A stretch of 64,000 bases of DNA from NCBI GenBank assembly GCA_965224515.1, contig OZ245051.1:434001-498000 (forward strand). Reading direction: 5' to 3'. The DNA comes from Sedimenticola_A sp040506425 (GTDB lineage: Bacteria; Pseudomonadota; Gammaproteobacteria; Chromatiales; Chromatiaceae). The notes below the pieces were generated by a model. That model searched no databases, was not told the DNA's origin, and saw nothing but the letters and a program-made list of their open reading frames with translations. A program made the position numbers and the translations under genes. Every line of letters begins with the position of its first letter. The first letter of the stretch is position 1. Positions 25,754-34,686 of this stretch are shown here, one piece after another.

Positions 25754-26647
25754 ATGAGCCAAGTTGACGCACTGTTTGAATCTGACCTCCCCCACTTGAA
25801 ACTGCTTAACCGCGGCAAGGTACGCGACATCTACGATGTGGATGACAACCACCTGCTGATTGTCACCAGCGACCGTCTTTCGGCATTCGATGTCATTCTT
25901 CCCCAGGCCATTCCGGGCAAGGGCGAGGTACTGACCCGTGTTGCCAACTTCTGGTTCGATCGCACCGGTGACATCATCCCGAACCACCTGTCCGACAAAC
26001 CCCTGTCGGACGTGGTCCCCGATGAAGGCCAGCGTGCAACCCTGGGTGATCGCGCCCTGTTGGTACGCAAGCTCAAGCCCCTGCCAGTTGAAGCCATTGT
26101 TCGTGGTTACCTGATCGGCTCCGGCTGGAAGGATTATCAGAAGAGCGGTGGTGTATGCGGCATCGAGCTGCCAGCAGGACTGCAGCAGGCGGACAAGCTG
26201 CCCGAGGCGATCTACACCCCCTCCACCAAGGCGGAGATCGGCGAGCACGATGAAAACATCAGCTTCGAACAAACCGTAGAACTGCTCGGAAAAGAGCTGG
26301 CGGAACAGGTGCGTGATGTCAGCCTTAAGATCTACACCGAATGTGCCGCCTTCGCCAGGGAGAAAGGCATCATCATCGCCGACACCAAGTTCGAGTTCGG
26401 CCAGGACGATGAAGGCAACCTCTACCTGATCGACGAGGTGCTCACCCCCGACTCCTCACGTTTCTGGCCGGCCGACCAGTACCAGCCCGGTATCAGTCCA
26501 CCCAGCTTCGACAAACAGTATGTGCGGGACTACCTGGAGACCCTGGATTGGGACAAGACCCCTCCTGGACCTGAGCTGCCCCAGGAGATCATCGACCAGA
26601 CCGCCGCCAAATACCGTGAGGCGGAGACCCGCCTGACCGGCAACTAG
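25754..26647 (+). CDS. purC: SAICAR synthase PurC
   Basis: This 297-residue enzyme (phosphoribosylaminoimidazole-succinocarboxamide synthase) joins aspartate to CAIR using ATP, step 8 of purine synthesis. Visible blocks are GKVRDIYDVDD, VTSDRLSAFDVILPQAIPGKG, VVRGYLIGSGWK (as IVRGYLIGSGWK), IADTKFEFG and LIDEVLTPDSSRFW. This is the longer form of PurC (about 300 residues), in contrast to the ~240-residue E. coli type. ATG 25754 is chosen because its N-terminus matches the family; an upstream in-frame ATG (25712) overlaps the promoter. Confidence 0.96.
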   Translation: MSQVDALFESDLPHLKLLNRGKVRDIYDVDDNHLLIVTSDRLSAFDVILPQAIPGKGEVLTRVANFWFDRTGDIIPNHLSDKPLSDVVPDEGQRATLGDRALLVRKLKPLPVEAIVRGYLIGSGWKDYQKSGGVCGIELPAGLQQADKLPEAIYTPSTKAEIGEHDENISFEQTVELLGKELAEQVRDVSLKIYTECAAFAREKGIIIADTKFEFGQDDEGNLYLIDEVLTPDSSRFWPADQYQPGISPPSFDKQYVRDYLETLDWDKTPPGPELPQEIIDQTAAKYREAETRLTGN

Positions 26648-26654
26648 TGAACCC

Positions 26655-26692
26655 TGAACAGCACGACTGCAACCATTCAGTCGTGCTGTTCA
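26655..26692. terminator. Hairpin downstream of purC
   Basis: A perfect 15-bp inverted repeat (TGAACAGCACGACTG and its reverse complement, 26655-26669 and 26678-26692) encloses an 8-nt loop. No T tract follows. It is placed between purC and the glutaredoxin gene and probably blunts purC read-through or protects its 3' end. Confidence 0.6.
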
Positions 26693-26698
26693 TACCAG

Positions 26699-26956
26699 AT
26701 GAAAAAAACACTCCCCCGGGTCACACTCTACTCCACACGCCAATGCAGCTACTGCCGCCAGGCAAAAGCCTTTCTGCAGAAGAAAAAAGTGCCCTTTGCC
26801 GAGTTCGACGTTGAACGCAACCGTCGCGCTTTCAACGATTTTCAACGTGCCGGGGGTCGAGGTGTGCCGTTGATTTTGGTCGGTGGGCGCAGCCTCAACG
26901 GCTTTCAACCCAAGCAACTCGAAAAGGCCCTGCGGGACGCGGGCTTCAATGTCTGA
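26699..26956 (+). CDS. Glutaredoxin-like protein (CxxC)
   Basis: This 85-residue thioredoxin-fold protein has the redox motif CSYC (residues 14-17, in STRQCSYCRQAKAFLQ), a GVPLILVG cis-proline loop and the glutathione-side RSLNGFQPKQLEKAL. It is a NrdH/glutaredoxin type; the tyrosine in CSYC is unusual against CPYC. Its TGA overlaps the start of the srkA gene by eight bases (26949-26956), so both are likely co-translated. Ribonucleotide reductase genes are not in this window. Confidence 0.88.
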   Translation: MKKTLPRVTLYSTRQCSYCRQAKAFLQKKKVPFAEFDVERNRRAFNDFQRAGGRGVPLILVGGRSLNGFQPKQLEKALRDAGFNV

Positions 26957-27935
26957 GCAGACAAAGCACCCTTACGAGAACCTGACCCCGGACACCATTC
27001 TTGGCGCACTGGAGTCTCTCGACCTCCGCCCGGACGGCGGCATGCTGGCCCTCAACAGTTACGAAAACCGGGTCTACCAGATCGGCATCGATGAAGAGCC
27101 TCCGCTGGTTGCCAAGTTCTATCGCCCGGAGAGATGGAGCAACGAGAGCATCTGGGAGGAGCACCAGTTCAGCCTAGCGCTGGCCGAAGAGGAGATTCCG
27201 GTTATTGCGCCGCTGATCATCGGCGGTGAAACACTGCATGAATACCAGGGCTTCCGTTTCAGTCTCTATCCAAGACGCGGCGGCCGCTGGCCCGAGCTGG
27301 ACGACCCGGACAACCTGGAGTGGATCGGCCGCTTCATGGCCAGAATCCACCAGCTTGGAGCAAGCCACCCTTTCGCCTGCAGACCGGATATCGACATAGC
27401 AGGACTGGGTAGTGAGCCCGTTGAGTTTCTGCTGGGCAACAACCTGGTACCCCTGGAGCAGGAGCGAAGCTACAGAGAAATCACGACCATACTGCTGGAG
27501 AAAATTGCCGAGGCATTCGACAAGGCCAGCTACCTGCCAATCCGTCTCCACGGGGATTGCCACCCGGGCAACATTCTCTGGACAGACCACGGCCCCCATT
27601 TCGTGGACATGGACGACTGCCGCAACGGTCCCGCAATCCAGGATCTTTGGATGTTGCTCTCCGGGGATTCACAGGAGATGGCACTGCAGCTGAGTTATGT
27701 CAGGGAGGGCTACGAAACCTTCCGCGAGCTGGATACCAGGGAAGTAGCGCTGATCGAACCCCTGCGGACACTGCGCATGATTCACTATACCGCATGGCTT
27801 GCACGACGCTGGGACGACCCCGCCTTTCCAAAGGCGTTCCCCTGGTTCAATACGCCCCAGTACTGGCAGGAGCAGATAGCGACGCTGCAGATTCAGGCAG
27901 AGGCCCTTGAGCGTCCTCCACTGCCCCTCTATTGA
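26949..27935 (+). CDS. srkA: Stress response kinase A (RdoA/YihE family)
   Basis: This 328-residue kinase-like protein belongs to the APH/YihE group. The signatures are HGDCHPGNILW (catalytic loop, near 200), VDMDDCRNGPAIQDLWML (metal-binding Asp) and YENRVYQIGI in the N-lobe. YihE of E. coli phosphorylates Ser/Thr and limits stress-induced death; its targets here are unknown. The start overlaps the glutaredoxin gene, which suggests a shared oxidative-stress role. In E. coli yihE is followed by dsbA; here the partner is a glutaredoxin instead. Confidence 0.93.
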   Translation: MSEQTKHPYENLTPDTILGALESLDLRPDGGMLALNSYENRVYQIGIDEEPPLVAKFYRPERWSNESIWEEHQFSLALAEEEIPVIAPLIIGGETLHEYQGFRFSLYPRRGGRWPELDDPDNLEWIGRFMARIHQLGASHPFACRPDIDIAGLGSEPVEFLLGNNLVPLEQERSYREITTILLEKIAEAFDKASYLPIRLHGDCHPGNILWTDHGPHFVDMDDCRNGPAIQDLWMLLSGDSQEMALQLSYVREGYETFRELDTREVALIEPLRTLRMIHYTAWLARRWDDPAFPKAFPWFNTPQYWQEQIATLQIQAEALERPPLPLY

Positions 27936-27947
27936 TATCAAATGAAA

Positions 27948-27969
27948 AAGCCCCTCTGATGAGGGGCTT
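27948..27969. terminator. Terminator after srkA
   Basis: AAGCCCCTC (27948-27956), TGAT loop, GAGGGGCTT (27961-27969). A-rich on the left (AATGAAAAAG) and CCCGGG on the right. It lies between srkA and the convergent Cache gene and could serve both; on the minus strand CTTTTTCATT follows, which is the stronger signal. Confidence 0.8.
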
Positions 27970-28004
27970 CCCGGGTTCCCTGAAAAATTCCTGACTCTAA
28001 TTGG

Positions 28005-28481
28005 TTATTCGTAGATACCTGCTCCTACGAACATATCATGTCCGGAAACTTTATAGATGTAGCTTATTTTCTTTAATGACACCTTGTAATCACCACCTGG
28101 CTTGGGATACATGTACTCTATCCATCCTTCGCCATCTGTCATTGCAAGTTCAATCATTTCCTGGATTGGATATTTTGGTGGATTACTCTTGTCCTGCCAT
28201 TTCAGAAAACTCTTTCCGACGACCTTATCTGTCCGGAAACTGCGGGCCAGCATTATTCCGTCGAAGTCGATGGCAAATACATATGTGCCTTTCCAGGTAA
28301 ACTTCCCTTCTTTGTTGTTGATTACTTTGAATGCAACCTCCTGCCCTTTCTCGGTAATCAGCATCGCCGCATCTTTAACTTTCGAAATAATTTCTTCTCT
28401 TGTGGGTTTGTCTGCGAAAGCTCCGGATGTGAAAATAAGAAAGAGAACTATCAGCAGAGTGCTCGAAATGAGCTTTTTCAT
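28005..28481 (-). CDS. Secreted single-Cache domain protein
   Basis: This 158-residue protein has a signal peptide (about 1-23, ending GAFAD) and then one small Cache domain: an alpha helix EIISKVKDAAMLITEKGQEV, followed by GTYVFAIDFDGIMLARS, GKSF, the central GEGWIEYMYPKPGG, and a C-terminal MFVGAGIYE. The same fold occurs in the sensor of methyl-accepting proteins, but here it stands alone and soluble in the periplasm. Its mRNA leader carries a c-di-GMP-I riboswitch (28512-28600), so its level should follow c-di-GMP. The ligand is unknown. AT content is higher than in nearby genes. Confidence 0.85.
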   Translation of the reverse strand: MKKLISSTLLIVLFLIFTSGAFADKPTREEIISKVKDAAMLITEKGQEVAFKVINNKEGKFTWKGTYVFAIDFDGIMLARSFRTDKVVGKSFLKWQDKSNPPKYPIQEMIELAMTDGEGWIEYMYPKPGGDYKVSLKKISYIYKVSGHDMFVGAGIYE

Positions 28482-28511
28482 GACAACGCCTCCCTGTCAT
28501 AGTGAAATCTC

Positions 28512-28600
28512 CCCTAGGTATCCCAGCTACCTCATTGCGAGGCCTTAAGCTTTGCGTCCCTGTCTCACGGCAGGTTTGCCTTTCTCATGGGTATGACGGC
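28512..28600 (-). promoter_or_regulatory. Cyclic di-GMP-I (GEMM-I) riboswitch
   Basis: Read on the minus strand, the conserved GEMM-I segments occur in order: GGCAAACC (28580-28573), a GTGA tetraloop, GGGACGCAAAGC (28560-28549), AGGCCT and GGTAGC (28531-28526), closing with TGGGATA. The outer P1 stem pairs TACCCA with TGGG(A)TA. It ends about 35 nt before the start of the Cache gene at 28481, whose ribosome site is AGGGAGG. The element is on the mRNA of this gene and probably controls translation. Confidence 0.9.
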
Positions 28601-28960
28601 TTGACTACTTTCTTACGTACTTAAAAACATAGTTTTCTTTATCGGTATCACTAATAAAATATTTTCCACTGGTTGATAAGTAGACTGAATCGATCCGCGA
28701 TCAGGCGCTATTAATGGCAACCAGTGGCAGACTGCTGAATATTGCGTCGCACAAAAACAATGTCCGCTATTTCTGAAAGGCGCTTGTTCTTGATTTGACT
28801 GTGATATGTCGACCTGGGTCGCATAGCGGAAGTGCTGCTGGCTGAAATACGGCTATGCCGCCACCATAAAGCATTGCCAACTTCTGTTAGAAGCAGAAGT
28901 TGGTCTTGATATCATCTGATAAGGCTGTCAGGTCAGACCTGGGTTTTCACACCCAGAGTC
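28601..28960. other. Gene-free region upstream of the riboswitch
   Basis: This AT-rich 360-bp stretch lacks a credible gene. The inverted repeat CCAACTTCTG (28877-28886) and CAGAAGTTGG (28894-28903) forms a hairpin that may end the minus-strand gene at 28961 or lie in the leader of the Cache gene. A promoter for the Cache transcript should be near 28610-28680, but no box stands out. Confidence 0.4.
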
Positions 28961-29494
28961 TCAGAGCTGTGTTGCCCCCACTGCGCAGATAACCCCGAAA
29001 GCGAACCACAGCAATGGATTGTCCATCAGGCGATCAGCGAGGGATGGTTTTGCCGGGGGAAATATTATCCGTTGGGTTTTATCCGGATCGAACAGCTGGG
29101 TCTCCTGCTCGAAGTGATCACTCGCCTCATCAAGGAGGCGCGTCTCCTCTTCAAACCGTTGCTGGGCGAGGACCTGGGTATCATCTCCATCAAACTCCGT
29201 CTCAGGCTGGCTCTCCGCTGGTGTCTCAGCAGTTTTCTGCACGACAGCTTCTGCTGTCTCCCCGCTGGGCTCAAGCCTGACAACCATGCCCAGGCTCTCC
29301 AGAATAATCTGGTACTTGATCGCCTCAACAACACCCAGGTTACGTTTCATGACCACGTCGCGACCTGCATCCACCAGGGCTCCGGCAATCTGTTCAGTGA
29401 AACCGAAAAACCTGCAGAATGCCCCGACAAAGCTCTCCTTGGTGACAGTCGGCCTCAACTCCCCTGTATATATAACGCTCAGTTGCTGTGCCAT
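28961..29494 (-). CDS. Small protein with duplicated N-terminal domain and C-terminal membrane helix
   Basis: This 177-residue protein has ATG 29494 (AAGGAG eight bases away). Residues about 4-75 (YTGELRPTVTKESF ... DAGRDVVMKRNLGVVEA ... LGMVVRLEP) match the N-terminus of the protein at 36.4-37.5 kb, sharing DAGRxVVMK, KY..L..LGM. An acidic linker (about 75-140, Glu-rich) follows, and a helix near 160-175 (LLWFAFGVICAVGATQL) ends the protein, so it is a tail-anchored protein. It lies 154 bp after the DUF58 gene on the same strand. The domain is unnamed to my knowledge; similar N-termini occur on unrelated membrane proteins of related bacteria. Confidence 0.75.
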   Translation of the reverse strand: MAQQLSVIYTGELRPTVTKESFVGAFCRFFGFTEQIAGALVDAGRDVVMKRNLGVVEAIKYQIILESLGMVVRLEPSGETAEAVVQKTAETPAESQPETEFDGDDTQVLAQQRFEEETRLLDEASDHFEQETQLFDPDKTQRIIFPPAKPSLADRLMDNPLLWFAFGVICAVGATQL

Positions 29495-29647
29495 CGGCAT
29501 GGCTCCTTGTAGATTCAAAAAACCGATACGGTTTTGCCTGGGGAATTCCGCTCTACCGCCAGCTGACCGTATAGAATTATTCTATAAACTCCCAAATGGC
29601 GTCGTAGTGCGGCAAGTCACAGATCAAACAGAAATAAAAGTTGGGTG

Positions 29648-30952
29648 TTAAAGGCGCCCAGACGCCTTGATCATCAGGTATTCGTTGACCAGGGCGACCG
29701 GAAGCTGGGGCGCGAGAAGATCCAGGGCGAGAGCCCCATGGTGGCGCAGTTTTTCATGGTTTTGCGAACGGCTTTCAAGATAGTCATGTACCCCATGAAA
29801 CCGCAAGGCACCTTTGAAATCCCCAACCCGTCGCTGCAGCGTCTTATCCAGAAGCTCCTCGCGCAGGTCTGCAATCACCACCAGGTGCCGCCTGGAGAGC
29901 AGGCGCACCGCGGCAACCAGGTCATCGCTGTCCTCGTCGCGGGTATTGGTTATCACCACCACCAGTGCCCGGCGGCGCTGCAGGGGCATCAGTTCCCTGG
30001 CTGCCTCCAGGTAATCGGCGGCCTCTGTGGTCGCCTCGATATCATAAGTATGCGAAACCAGGCGGGTTACCAGGTCACCGCCCTTTGATGGGGGATACCA
30101 GCGACGCACACCACCGAATGAGAGAAGCCCAACTGAATCACCCTGCCCCGCCGCCACGTAGGCCACGAGCAGCATGGCGTTGAGTGCCTGATCGATGTGC
30201 TGTCCCTGCTCTTCTGCATGGCGCATGCGTCTTCCGCAGTCCAGCATGAAGAGTATCTGCTGATCCCTTTCATCCTGGTACTCCTTGGAGATCAGCTTGC
30301 GGTAACGCGATGTGGCCTTCCAGTCTATCTGGCGCAGGCTGTCGCCTGGACGGTACTCCCGCAGCTGGTGAAAATCGTTGCCCTCGCCACGGCGCTGCTG
30401 ACGCTTCACACCGATCTGGCTCAGGCGGTGCTCTGTGGCCAGGAGGGTGTAGTGGCTGATCGCCCTGAAATTTGGGAACACCCGGGTGTGACTCTCCACC
30501 GGCACATGATACTTCCGCAGCCAGAGCCCGAGGGGCGAATCGATCACCAGGTCCACACCGGGGAAAATACCATCGCCCCTTGCCTGGGGCCGCACACGAT
30601 AGGTCAGCCTACCAGCCCGCTGAGCGGGCAATTCAATCTGCCGGGGAATATCCTCCGACATGAATCCAGCCGGATGGTGATCATGCACCAGCACCTGCCT
30701 GGGGCGTGTTGAAGGGTTGCGGATAACCAGGGTGACATCACTCCATACACCCACCGGCAGGGTATTGCGCAGCTCTCGGGATACCTCAGGGGCAGCCTCT
30801 GAACGAATCACCAAAAAGTCCAGCAGCAGCCCGCCGAACAGCAGCGCTGCAAACAGATTTCGCACAATTCCGAACCACGGCAGGTAGATGCTCAGCAGCG
30901 CCGCTGCCGCCAGCATCACTCCCAGGATCAGGCTGCGCAGGGTTGGCGTCAT
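29648..30952 (-). CDS. DUF58-domain protein (second MoxR operon)
   Basis: This 434-residue protein has two N-terminal membrane helices (about 7-26 and 28-46), a beta-rich part and then a DUF58 core: GEGNDFHQLREYRPGDSLRQIDWKATSR, FMLDCGRRMRH and the VVVITNTRDED stretch. It is longer than the DUF58 protein at 13.4 kb and membrane-anchored, as in MoxR operons without bat genes. Its start overlaps the MoxR stop by four bases (30949-30952). Confidence 0.9.
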   Translation of the reverse strand: MTPTLRSLILGVMLAAAALLSIYLPWFGIVRNLFAALLFGGLLLDFLVIRSEAAPEVSRELRNTLPVGVWSDVTLVIRNPSTRPRQVLVHDHHPAGFMSEDIPRQIELPAQRAGRLTYRVRPQARGDGIFPGVDLVIDSPLGLWLRKYHVPVESHTRVFPNFRAISHYTLLATEHRLSQIGVKRQQRRGEGNDFHQLREYRPGDSLRQIDWKATSRYRKLISKEYQDERDQQILFMLDCGRRMRHAEEQGQHIDQALNAMLLVAYVAAGQGDSVGLLSFGGVRRWYPPSKGGDLVTRLVSHTYDIEATTEAADYLEAARELMPLQRRRALVVVITNTRDEDSDDLVAAVRLLSRRHLVVIADLREELLDKTLQRRVGDFKGALRFHGVHDYLESRSQNHEKLRHHGALALDLLAPQLPVALVNEYLMIKASGRL

Positions 30953-31929
30953 ATCCGGGGGGCGTCCACGTTCTGCAGTATATCCGCCAGCACATCGTCC
31001 GGCTGATACCCTTCGATCTCCAGGTCCGCGGTCAGTTTGACCCGGTGACGCAGCACTGGCAGGGAGACTGCCTTTACATCGTCAGGGGTGACGAAACGCC
31101 GTCCCTCAAGCACTGCATTGGCCCTGGCCGCACGCAGCAGGGATATACTTCCACGGGGCCCACTGCCGTTCTCGATACCGCTCCACTCCCGGGTGGCACG
31201 GGTGATGCGCACCGCGTAGGCGACAATCTGTTCATCCACCTCCAACTGTGCCGTATAGGCCTGGAGGGACTCTATCTCGTCGGGCTGAAGCACCTCGTTG
31301 ACAGCAGTGACATCCAGCTTGTCCCCCACCGCATCATCGGTGACCTGCTGCACCATCAGGTGTTCGTCCTGCTCACTGGGGTAGTCGATGAACACCTTGA
31401 CCAGAAACCGGTCCAGCTGGGCCTGGGGCAGCGGGTAGGTACCCTCCTGCTCAATGGGGTTCTGGGTCGCAAGCACCAGGAACGGCAGCTTGAGTTGGAA
31501 CGACTGCCCCTCGATGGTGACCTGTTGTTCCTGCATCACCTCAAGCAGCGCAGACTGGGTCTTGGCCGGAGCGCGGTTGATCTCGTCGGCGAGCAGAAAG
31601 TTGCAGAATACCGGCCCCTTGCGCACCCGGAAGGAGTCGCTCTTCATGTCGAACATGATATGGCCGCTTATGTCACTGGGCATCAGGTCCGGAGTGAACT
31701 GAACCCGGTTGAATGCGCCGCCGATGGCCGCTGCGAGACTGCGCACAAGCAGGGTTTTACCCAGCCCCGGCACACCCTCAACCAGCACATGTCCACCGGC
31801 AAGCAGGGCGATGGTGGCATCACGTATCACCTGCTTCTGGCCGATCATGGCCCGTCCTATCTCCTGCTCCAGCAGGCCGACCTTCTGCAGTATCCCTTCC
31901 GCTGCCTTACCCTGATCCTGTTCACTCAT
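30949..31929 (-). CDS. MoxR-family AAA+ ATPase (second operon)
   Basis: This 326-residue ATPase has Walker A GVPGLGKTLL near 55, Walker B FLLADEINRAPAKTQ, LATQNPIEQEGTYPLPQAQLDRFL and the usual EVMQEQQVTI loop. It is a paralogue of the MoxR at 12.4 kb, but belongs to a different operon type with DUF4350, DUF4129, SpoIIM and RDD proteins. Upstream and downstream overlaps are four bases each, so the ATPase is tightly co-translated with DUF58 and DUF4350. Confidence 0.95.
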   Translation of the reverse strand: MSEQDQGKAAEGILQKVGLLEQEIGRAMIGQKQVIRDATIALLAGGHVLVEGVPGLGKTLLVRSLAAAIGGAFNRVQFTPDLMPSDISGHIMFDMKSDSFRVRKGPVFCNFLLADEINRAPAKTQSALLEVMQEQQVTIEGQSFQLKLPFLVLATQNPIEQEGTYPLPQAQLDRFLVKVFIDYPSEQDEHLMVQQVTDDAVGDKLDVTAVNEVLQPDEIESLQAYTAQLEVDEQIVAYAVRITRATREWSGIENGSGPRGSISLLRAARANAVLEGRRFVTPDDVKAVSLPVLRHRVKLTADLEIEGYQPDDVLADILQNVDAPRI

Positions 31930-33191
31930 ACTCTCTCTCTCTTATAGCTCAACCCGGAAACCAGGCGCTGTAACACCATGGTCGCCTTTATGAAGTCCTG
32001 TTCAGCAACCACTTCACCATAAAGGGTTCGCTGTACTGAACTGGCGGTCAACCCGCTCTTCTCTCCGATCCATTCGCACCTGGCTGCCAGGTCCATCCCG
32101 TTGAGTCCGGGATGACGCCGACGCCACGCCTGCTCTATGGCACCGCGATTATCCTCAAACAGCTTGCGGCCACCATCCACACGCCAGCCGAACTCTGCCG
32201 TGGCATCTATATGCTCCAGCAGGTTTCTTCTGATCCGTTGCTGCATCTCAAGCTTGGGGCCGGTGTAGAGAAACATCCGCCAGCCGGCGAGCAACAGCAG
32301 CACAATAACAACAACCACCAGAAAAGGAGCCCGCTGCCATAACTGAACGGGCAGAGCCGGCATATCAAGGCTGTAGAGCAGCCAGACCTTGGCACTGTCC
32401 CAGGCGAGCAGGGAGAGGAGATAGGCGTGATCCCGCTCATCGATCCTCTCGTTCTCAAAAAGATCAAGATCACTGAAGACCGTAACTGTCCCACTCTCGA
32501 TCCGGTAGCGCAGAATATGAAAGCCCATGGGTGCATCAACCCGCCACTGGGCCCAGCCATCGCCATCCTCAAGGTAGCGGTGCAGCCTGAATGCCGCGGT
32601 AACCTCAGACGAAAGGGTTGGTACATTGATCTTTGCAATGCTGTACCCGGTATCATCCACACCACCCAGGGCATTTTCATCGGGGGATGTATCATCAGCA
32701 CACTGGGACCGGCTGTCGCCCCCTGCCCCATCACCGTTAGATTGCTGATTGCACTCCGTCACCTCATTGATATCTGACTGCATCAACCTGACACCAAGCT
32801 CTTCCATCAACAGGTTGCCCGGTTCCTCTTCATCCCAGTATGCCGAGGGTGTCACAATCAGGTGGCCACCCTGTTTCAGCCACTCGATCAAGCTATCGAA
32901 ACGCTGCCGGGGGAGACGATTGCCGAGACGGGCCATCACCAGCGTATCCCCCACAGGGGGCAGTTTGGTCAGGATATCCCGGCCGGAGAGACTCTCCACC
33001 TCCAACCCGCTCTCTCTCAGGTAGTGCTCTGCGGCCAGAAATCTGTTGTGTTTTGCCTGGGGGGATATATCCACCCGTACATCCTTGTATCTGCGCTCAT
33101 GATTGCTCGCAAACCAGGTCACATACCAGCCTATGGCAATGACCAGCAGCAGACCGATCACAGCCAGCGCGATGCGATTAGCCCTGGACAT
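31926..33191 (-). CDS. DUF4350-domain membrane protein
   Basis: This 421-residue protein starts at ATG 33191 (MSRANRIALAV), inside the last codons of the DUF4129 gene. An N-terminal membrane helix (about 6-26) is followed by the DUF4350 fold (LAAEHYLRESGLEVESLSG, RLPRQRFDSLIEWLKQGGHLIVTPSAYW), a hydrophilic insert with many Asp, Ser and Asn (about 135-180), and a second helix near 290 (FLVVVVIVLLLLAGW). The DUF4350 fold resembles GATase-like proteins. Its role with MoxR is inferred. A long Asp-rich insert looks lineage-specific. Confidence 0.82.
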   Translation of the reverse strand: MSRANRIALAVIGLLLVIAIGWYVTWFASNHERRYKDVRVDISPQAKHNRFLAAEHYLRESGLEVESLSGRDILTKLPPVGDTLVMARLGNRLPRQRFDSLIEWLKQGGHLIVTPSAYWDEEEPGNLLMEELGVRLMQSDINEVTECNQQSNGDGAGGDSRSQCADDTSPDENALGGVDDTGYSIAKINVPTLSSEVTAAFRLHRYLEDGDGWAQWRVDAPMGFHILRYRIESGTVTVFSDLDLFENERIDERDHAYLLSLLAWDSAKVWLLYSLDMPALPVQLWQRAPFLVVVVIVLLLLAGWRMFLYTGPKLEMQQRIRRNLLEHIDATAEFGWRVDGGRKLFEDNRGAIEQAWRRRHPGLNGMDLAARCEWIGEKSGLTASSVQRTLYGEVVAEQDFIKATMVLQRLVSGLSYKRERV

Positions 33192-34686
33192 GATCAAACA
33201 CCCCGCTCCATTGATGGCAGAGCGCCTCCACATCTTCCCGCCCCGGCGTAATATGGGCATAGGCCATAAGCAGCCAGTGAGTGGTCAGCTGACCGAAGTA
33301 CTCTGCCTCATCTCCCTCTCTGTGCATCCTTACCAACTCAAGACACTCACCCTCTGTGGCACTGCCAGGGATCTCCAGCAGTCCATCCTGCACCATGCGC
33401 ACCAATGCCCCGCGGTAGAGCAGGCTGAGCGCACTGCGAAGCTGCCCGGCCCGGAGCAGGTCGTAGGCACTGGCCGGTATATCATCAGGCAGTTGATCCG
33501 GCCGCATATCCAGACCAAACAGTTCAAGGGGCGCCTGCCTTGAGCCCCGGCGGCCCGCATCTCCCTGCCACCAGCCGGTGAACCAGCCACGGTTCCCAAT
33601 AATCTTGTAGAGCAGAAAAACAACCACTGCTATCGCCAGCCCCCAAAGCAGCAGTTCACCCATCGAGGCGTAACCTTTGAAGAAGCCGCTGACCATATCC
33701 ATGAAGAATTCCAGCCAGTCGAGCAGCCCTTCCAGGTTGGCTTCACTCTTCTCCTCCTCCCCCACAAATTTCCAGTATCCCTGCTGTTCATACCGGCCGA
33801 AGGTCTCGTCCTGCAAAACCCTCTCCACCAGCTGCTTCGCCTGGTCCGGTGCCGGCGGTTCAGCCGCCACAGCGCGGTCAGGCAGAACACAGGTTGCCAT
33901 TGCAGTCACCAATAGCAGTGACGCCAGCCCGGGGAGAATGCGTTTTCCCTGCTTCAACCGTTCTGCGGTTCGCCTGAAGTTGATCTCTATATCCCAGGCC
34001 TCCAGTTCGCTGCGCCTGTGCAGGTACAGCGCAAACCCCCCAGCCACGTAGAAGGGCGCAATAACCGACATACCCAGCAGGGTGATGGGGATCTGCAGCA
34101 GCTCACCGACTCTGTTCTCAGCAAGCAGCAGCCCACCTATATCGATCCAGCGGAGCTCCTCCGGGATCAGAAAGTAGAGCAGTATCACGAGTGAGGTTTC
34201 GAGAATGGTTTCCAGTATGAAGCCGACGAAGGTAAGCCAGGTGGCAGCATGCTGACCCTGGCCGAGAATTGTGATGCGGCTACGCCGCTCCTTACCGTTC
34301 AACCCCTCCAGCAGGGCTACCGGCAGGCTGAACGAGCGACTGGGATTGAACCGCCTCAGGGTAAGGTTGGTAAGCAGTTGGGGGCGCACAATCCGCCACC
34401 ATTGGCGGGCAACCTCTTTACCGGTCAGTTTTTCGCCAAATACCGCCCGGCTCATCCAGAATAACAGGGGCGGTTCATACAGCGGCTTGAACCACCAGAG
34501 GAGCAGCAGCAACAACCATATTTCCCCACCACTCACCAGGAGCAGCAGCAGACCCACGGGCAGAGCCGTCATCATCCACAGGCTCCACAGCGGCATGAAC
34601 CAGCGCCGCGCAAGGGCAAAGCCGAGATCGATCGCCTCCCAGTGTCCCCGCCTGCGCAGGTCCATTTGCAGTTTACCGATCTCCAC
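33178..34686 (-). CDS. DUF4129-domain multi-span membrane protein
   Basis: This ~502-residue protein is taken from GTG 34686, giving VEIGKLQMDLRRRGHWEA, which fits the family N-terminus; ATG 34665 is an alternative. About six membrane helices occur in the first 300 residues and one near 390. The C-terminal DUF4129 part (AYDLLRAGQLRSALSLLYRGAL) faces the cytosol. Family members act with transglutaminase or MoxR proteins. Its start overlaps the SpoIIM gene by 14 bases and its end overlaps DUF4350 by 14, so the operon is strongly coupled. Confidence 0.82.
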   Translation of the reverse strand: MEIGKLQMDLRRRGHWEAIDLGFALARRWFMPLWSLWMMTALPVGLLLLLVSGGEIWLLLLLLWWFKPLYEPPLLFWMSRAVFGEKLTGKEVARQWWRIVRPQLLTNLTLRRFNPSRSFSLPVALLEGLNGKERRSRITILGQGQHAATWLTFVGFILETILETSLVILLYFLIPEELRWIDIGGLLLAENRVGELLQIPITLLGMSVIAPFYVAGGFALYLHRRSELEAWDIEINFRRTAERLKQGKRILPGLASLLLVTAMATCVLPDRAVAAEPPAPDQAKQLVERVLQDETFGRYEQQGYWKFVGEEEKSEANLEGLLDWLEFFMDMVSGFFKGYASMGELLLWGLAIAVVVFLLYKIIGNRGWFTGWWQGDAGRRGSRQAPLELFGLDMRPDQLPDDIPASAYDLLRAGQLRSALSLLYRGALVRMVQDGLLEIPGSATEGECLELVRMHREGDEAEYFGQLTTHWLLMAYAHITPGREDVEALCHQWSGVFDHVQG

